The position numbers were made by a program, and so were the translations under genes. A DNA stretch of 45,891 nt, taken from IMG/VR virus record IMGVR_UViG_3300045790_000309, positions 1 to 45,891 of that record. The stretch is one strand, 5' to 3'. The notes beneath the pieces were generated by a model. That model saw only the letters and a list, made by a program, of their open reading frames with translations. It had not been told where the DNA came from and did no database searches. Shown one piece after another: positions 42,490-45,891 of the stretch; within the stretch, counting starts at the first letter, position 1; every line of letters begins with the position of its first letter. The DNA comes from a virus.

Positions 42490-43148
42490 AACTGATTAGT
42501 GAATTCACTGAGACAGGTCTTGAGTGCATTATAGAAGCAAAGAAAGATGGTAGTGGTAAGAACTACGTCATCGAAGGTGTCTTCGCACAAGCAGATCAAA
42601 AGAATAGAAACGGACGTATTTATCCGCGACCCATTATGGAGAACGCAGTAAACAAATACGTCACGGAACAAGTTAGCAAGAAGAGAGCAGTCGGTGAGTT
42701 GAATCACCCCGAAGGCCCTACTGTTAACTTGGACAAGGTTTCGCACCTTATCACTGACCTTCGATTAGAAGGTAATGATGTGGTCGGAAAAGCACAAATA
42801 TTGGATACTCCAATGGGTAAGATTGTTAAAGGTCTCCTTGAAGGTGGTGTACAACTAGGCGTGTCAACTCGTGGTATGGGAAGCATTGAGAACCGAAATG
42901 GTGTCGCATATGTAAAGGATGATTTTATCCTTGCAACTGTAGACATAGTACAAGACCCTTCAGCACCAGACGCATTTGTTAATGGGATCATGGAAGGTGT
43001 AGACTGGGTTTGGAATAACGGCATTTTGGAACAAAGTGTAATTGAAGATATGGAGACTGAGATCAAGAACGCACCGAAAGCGTATAGCAGTGCTGTACAA
43101 ATTCGAGAGTTTAAAAATTTCCTCTCGTTAATCAAATCTAATATGTAA
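42486..43148 (+). CDS. gp21: Prohead protease gp21
   Basis: This 220-residue protein has the serine protease blocks of the T4 gp21 family: QKNRNGRIYPRPIMENAV near residue 38, the catalytic His in AVGELNHPEGP (His74), and the Ser in LGVSTRGMGS (Ser127), followed by DIVQDPSAPDAFV near 154. It cleaves scaffold and capsid precursors after Glu in (L/I)-x-E sites during head maturation. Length matches T4 (212). It overlaps the previous gene by four bases and precedes gp22 by 10. Confidence 0.93.
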   Translation: MKLISEFTETGLECIIEAKKDGSGKNYVIEGVFAQADQKNRNGRIYPRPIMENAVNKYVTEQVSKKRAVGELNHPEGPTVNLDKVSHLITDLRLEGNDVVGKAQILDTPMGKIVKGLLEGGVQLGVSTRGMGSIENRNGVAYVKDDFILATVDIVQDPSAPDAFVNGIMEGVDWVWNNGILEQSVIEDMETEIKNAPKAYSSAVQIREFKNFLSLIKSNM

Positions 43149-43158
43149 GGAGTCAATT

Positions 43159-44187
43159 ATGACTGAAGAAAGTAAAGTCGAAGTTGAACTTCACGATGAT
43201 ATTAACGAAATCGTGGAGGAAACTCTCGAAGAAAAAGCACCTACTGCTAAAGGCATTAGTACAGACGGTCAGGAAGTATCTGAACCAGAAAGTATTGCGT
43301 CTGTAGACAAGGCGGCTAACGCAACCACACAAGCAGTAGTCCCTAAGACTAAAGCAGGTATGGTTAATGCTATGTACCAGAAGATGAACAAGTTAGACAA
43401 GAAGAGTCTTCAGGCGGCATACGGTAAAATGATGGGCGAAGAAGTAGTAGTAGATCAAGAAGTTGTTGCTGAGACTAGCACGACTGCTGAGTTAGATGCA
43501 CTAGTCGAATCAGAGGCAACTCTGTCAGACGAGTTCAAGACTAAGACTCAAGCAATCTTTGAATCTGCTGTTAAGTCACAACTCTCCGAAGAAGTTGCTC
43601 GGTTAGAAGAGCAATATAAAGGTGAACTTGCTGAAGAAGTACAGACTATTAAGTCTGATCTTGTTGAGAAAGTTGACTCATACTTAAACTACGTTGTTGA
43701 GTCTTGGATGGAAGACAATAAAGTTGCTGTACAGAACGGTCTCCGTACTGAAATCGCAGAGAACTTTATGGACAAAATGAAGGACTTGTTTGTTGAGTCT
43801 CACATTACTGTTCCAGAATCTAAGGTTGACCTAGTTGATGAACTCGCAAGTCAAGTTGAAGAACTTGAAGAGAAGTTAAATTCTCAGACTGGTGAGAGCA
43901 TCAAACTGTCCGAAGAACTTGAAGTACTGAAGCGTGATCAAATCATTGCTGAAGCGGCACGAGGACTGGCAGACACCCAAGTTGAGAAGTTAAAAGGTCT
44001 TGCAGAGAAAGTAGAGTTTGATGCTGATTATGCATCAAAAGTTGCCAAACTGAAAGAGCAGTACTTCTCCAAAGAAATCACTGAAGAAATGATCACCGAT
44101 GAGGAACCTGAAGCACTAGTTGAAGTTTCTGATTCTATGAGCAGGTATGTCGGTAAACTTCAACAAATGTCCAAGACTGCATTTTAG
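43159..44187 (+). CDS. gp22: Head scaffold protein gp22
   Basis: This 342-residue, highly charged, helical protein lies between gp21 and gp23, as T4 gene 22 does. Residues about 70-95 (TKAGMVNAMYQKMNKLDKKS) are typical of marine gp22. The rest is dominated by Glu/Lys/Ala/Leu coiled-coil heptads (about 205-270, VDELASQVEELEEKL), and YVGKLQQMSKTAF closes the chain. It forms the internal core on which gp23 assembles and is then degraded by gp21. Confidence 0.88.
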   Translation: MTEESKVEVELHDDINEIVEETLEEKAPTAKGISTDGQEVSEPESIASVDKAANATTQAVVPKTKAGMVNAMYQKMNKLDKKSLQAAYGKMMGEEVVVDQEVVAETSTTAELDALVESEATLSDEFKTKTQAIFESAVKSQLSEEVARLEEQYKGELAEEVQTIKSDLVEKVDSYLNYVVESWMEDNKVAVQNGLRTEIAENFMDKMKDLFVESHITVPESKVDLVDELASQVEELEEKLNSQTGESIKLSEELEVLKRDQIIAEAARGLADTQVEKLKGLAEKVEFDADYASKVAKLKEQYFSKEITEEMITDEEPEALVEVSDSMSRYVGKLQQMSKTAF

Positions 44188-44227
44188 TAGTCAGACAATA
44201 ATAAATCTTATTTAAGGAAACAAAGAT

Positions 44228-45583
44228 ATGAACTCATATGATACTCTCGTTGAAAAATGGGCACCAGTACTGAACGAAAATAGTTCTGGTGAAATTAAAG
44301 ACGCACATCGTCGAAGCGTAACTGCCGCTATCTTGGAAAACCAAGAGATCGCAATGAACGCTGAACGCGCACAATCACAAGGTTTCGGTGGATTGAACGA
44401 AGCCGCTCCCGGTAACGCTACCTCATCTGCAAGCAACTGGGATCCAGTTTTGATCTCTCTTGTTCGTCGTGCTATGCCTAATCTTATGGCATATGACGTT
44501 TGTGGTGTACAACCAATGTCTGGCCCAACTGGTCTCATCTTCGCGATGAAGGCACGTTATGGCGCAGGTGCAACTGGATCTCGTGAAGCATTGTTCAACG
44601 AAGCAGAGACTCAATTCTCTGGTGATCGTTCTACTAGTCACGATTCAGACAACGCTTCTGGTTTCAGTGGTATTTCTGATGACTCGGTAACTGGTACTCG
44701 TACTGTCGATAGTTCTGTAGATGATTCTCGTCTAACTAGCACTTTCGCTTCTGGTATGACTACTGCCACGGCTGAAGCACTGGGTGACGGTGTTGGCGCA
44801 CCATTCGCTGAGATGGGATTCACCATCGAAAAAGCAACTGTGACTGCTAAGTCTCGTGCATTGAAAGCAGAATACTCGCTTGAACTTGCTCAAGATCTTA
44901 AAGCAATCCACGGTTTGGACGCTGAAACTGAACTTGCTAACATTCTTAGCACAGAGATCCTTGCGGAAATTAACCGTGAAGTTATCCGTACTATCAACAG
45001 TCAAGCAAAAACTGGTGCTTTGCAATCTAACGTTGCTACTCGTGGTATCTTCAATCTCAGCACTGATGCTGATGGTCGTTGGTCTGCTGAGAAGTTCAAA
45101 GGTCTAGTAGTACAGATTGACCGTGAATGTAACGTGATCGCTAAAGAAACTCGTCGTGGTAAAGGTAACGTAGTAATCTGTTCTTCAGATGTTGCTACTG
45201 CTCTTTCTGCTTCTGGTATGCTTGATTACAGTCCCGGTCTTGCTACTTCTTTGCAAGTAGATGATACTGGTAACACCTTTGCAGGTACTTTGAATGGTCG
45301 CATTAAAGTGTATATAGATCCATACGCCACTGCTGATTATATCACAGTTGGTTATAAAGGAACTAACGCTTATGACGCAGGTGTATTCTACTGCCCATAT
45401 GTGCCTTTACAAATGGTTAAAGCAGTTGGTGAAGATAACTTCCAACCGAAAATTGGTTTCAAGACTCGGTACGGAATGGCATCTAACCCATATGTTGGAG
45501 CAACTCCTTCAAGCAATGAACTTGCCGCTGTTAAGACCAACCAATACTACAGAATCTTCCGCGTAGACAACATCCTCGCCTAA
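44228..45583 (+). CDS. gp23: Major capsid protein gp23
   Basis: This 451-residue protein has gp23 landmarks: LVEKWAPVLNENSSGEIKDA at the start, NLMAYDVCGVQPMSGPTGLI near residue 85 (T4: NLIAFDICGVQPMNSPTG) and KIGFKTRYGMASNPY near the C-terminus. The site GFGGLNE-AAPG at residues 52-62 fits gp21 cleavage after Glu58, equivalent to T4 Glu65, leaving a mature shell protein of about 393 residues. It has an AAGGAAAC ribosome-binding region and is followed by a strong terminator, as expected for the most abundant virion protein. Confidence 0.96.
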   Translation: MNSYDTLVEKWAPVLNENSSGEIKDAHRRSVTAAILENQEIAMNAERAQSQGFGGLNEAAPGNATSSASNWDPVLISLVRRAMPNLMAYDVCGVQPMSGPTGLIFAMKARYGAGATGSREALFNEAETQFSGDRSTSHDSDNASGFSGISDDSVTGTRTVDSSVDDSRLTSTFASGMTTATAEALGDGVGAPFAEMGFTIEKATVTAKSRALKAEYSLELAQDLKAIHGLDAETELANILSTEILAEINREVIRTINSQAKTGALQSNVATRGIFNLSTDADGRWSAEKFKGLVVQIDRECNVIAKETRRGKGNVVICSSDVATALSASGMLDYSPGLATSLQVDDTGNTFAGTLNGRIKVYIDPYATADYITVGYKGTNAYDAGVFYCPYVPLQMVKAVGEDNFQPKIGFKTRYGMASNPYVGATPSSNELAAVKTNQYYRIFRVDNILA

Positions 45584-45626
45584 GTAGTAGTATAAAAATA
45601 AGAGTAGGGTTAACCTACCTTCTTTC

Positions 45627-45652
45627 AGGGACTCTTCGGAGTCCCTTTTTTT
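45627..45652 (+). terminator. Strong intrinsic terminator after gp23
   Basis: AGGGACTC and GAGTCCCT form an eight-pair stem around a very stable TTCG tetraloop, followed directly by a run of seven T. It is the only textbook Rho-independent terminator in the window and insulates gp23 from the next late unit. Confidence 0.93.
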
Positions 45653-45666
45653 GTCTGTATTATTTG

Positions 45667-45674
45667 TATAAATA
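45667..45674 (+). promoter_or_regulatory. T4-type late promoter TATAAATA
   Basis: An exact TATAAATA lies 15 bases after the terminator and 24 bases before the ATG at 45699. Terminator plus promoter clearly mark a new transcription unit. Confidence 0.75.
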
Positions 45675-45698
45675 GAAGTATATAATAGAGAGGTCAAC

Positions 45699-45891
45699 AT
45701 GGCATTAACAGAGAATAAAAACTACCTACAACCCACAGGGTTTAGGTTAATCATAGCAGGAGACGAGTACAAGAACCTAGAGTACTTTATACAGTCTGTT
45801 ATCCATCCCGGTTCTAGCGTTACTCCATTGGAGATGCCAGTTGCGCGAATCACGTCTGTCCCTTTGGCAGGTGATAAGATCCAATATGGTG
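45699..45891 (+). CDS. Start of a late structural gene (3' end outside window)
   Basis: Sixty-four residues are visible from an ATG with an AGAGAGG ribosome-binding site. The product begins MALTENKNYLQPTGFRLIIA and contains YFIQSVIHPGSSVTPLEMPV and PLAGDKIQYG. This resembles the start of small tail-tube-like or tube-initiator-type structural proteins of marine T4-likes (the 'LxPTGFRL... VxxPG ... PGDxLxFG' pattern). With only the N-terminus present, the exact counterpart (gp3, gp54 or another) cannot be told. Confidence 0.6.
   Translation, partial: MALTENKNYLQPTGFRLIIAGDEYKNLEYFIQSVIHPGSSVTPLEMPVARITSVPLAGDKIQYG

Noticed and set aside
45606-45618. GGTTAACC palindrome after gp23
   Set aside because: Short and without spacer or loop; the clear terminator follows a few bases later, so I treat it as chance.

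Overview
This window is a piece of the late structural module of a large tailed phage of the T4-like myovirus superfamily. It most resembles the marine branch (cyanophage/pelagiphage-type T4-likes). The evidence is the T4-order run of recognisable proteins: baseplate gp6, a gp7-position protein and gp8; neck gp13 and gp14; gp15; terminase gp16 and gp17; sheath gp18; tube gp19; portal gp20; then gp67/gp68-position core proteins, gp21, gp22 and gp23. Further support comes from T4-type late promoters (TATAAATA), an AT-rich base composition, tightly overlapping genes, and every convincing gene lying on the + strand. The host cannot be named from this sequence. No photosynthesis genes, tRNAs, integrase or CRISPR are visible.

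Layout. 1-10.8 kb: baseplate genes (end of gp6, gp7-position, a gp9/gp10-like protein, gp8, and a 1991-residue DUF4815-type structural protein). 10.8-24.3 kb: adhesin/fibre region with a small coiled-coil protein, a 1168-residue repeat fibre, and two giant paralogues (1115 and 2101 residues) made almost entirely of a four-residue repeat. 24.3-26.2 kb: an accessory cassette (unknown charged protein, GT-A glycosyltransferase, 2OG-Fe(II)-oxygenase-like protein) behind a perfect sigma70-type promoter. 26.2-30.5 kb: four more fibre/adhesin proteins. 30.5-35.8 kb: neck, tail terminator and terminase. 35.8-37.9 kb: a second accessory cassette (exported protein, two paralogous glycosyltransferases, unknown protein). 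37.9-45.6 kb: sheath, tube, portal, core, protease, scaffold and major capsid, closed by a strong terminator. 45.7 kb to the end: start of one more late gene.

How it works together. The conserved genes build the head, the packaging motor, the neck and the contractile tail. The large fibre-type proteins probably decorate the baseplate or tail and contact the host. Two conserved structural proteins carry extra modules compared with T4: gp8 and gp14 share a G-x-GY-x-x-x-P-x-V-x-I motif, and gp14 also has a LamG-like lectin fold. This suggests that much of this virion surface has been elaborated for binding. The two accessory cassettes (three glycosyltransferases and one dioxygenase-like protein) are candidates for modifying DNA, host surface or virion proteins.

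The most unusual item is the pair of giant tetrapeptide-repeat proteins at 14559-24260. Their repeat, roughly [Y/F/R/S]-[T/A/V/I]-[G/R/S]-[N/D/T/A], runs almost unbroken for hundreds of units. I do not recognise it as a named repeat family.
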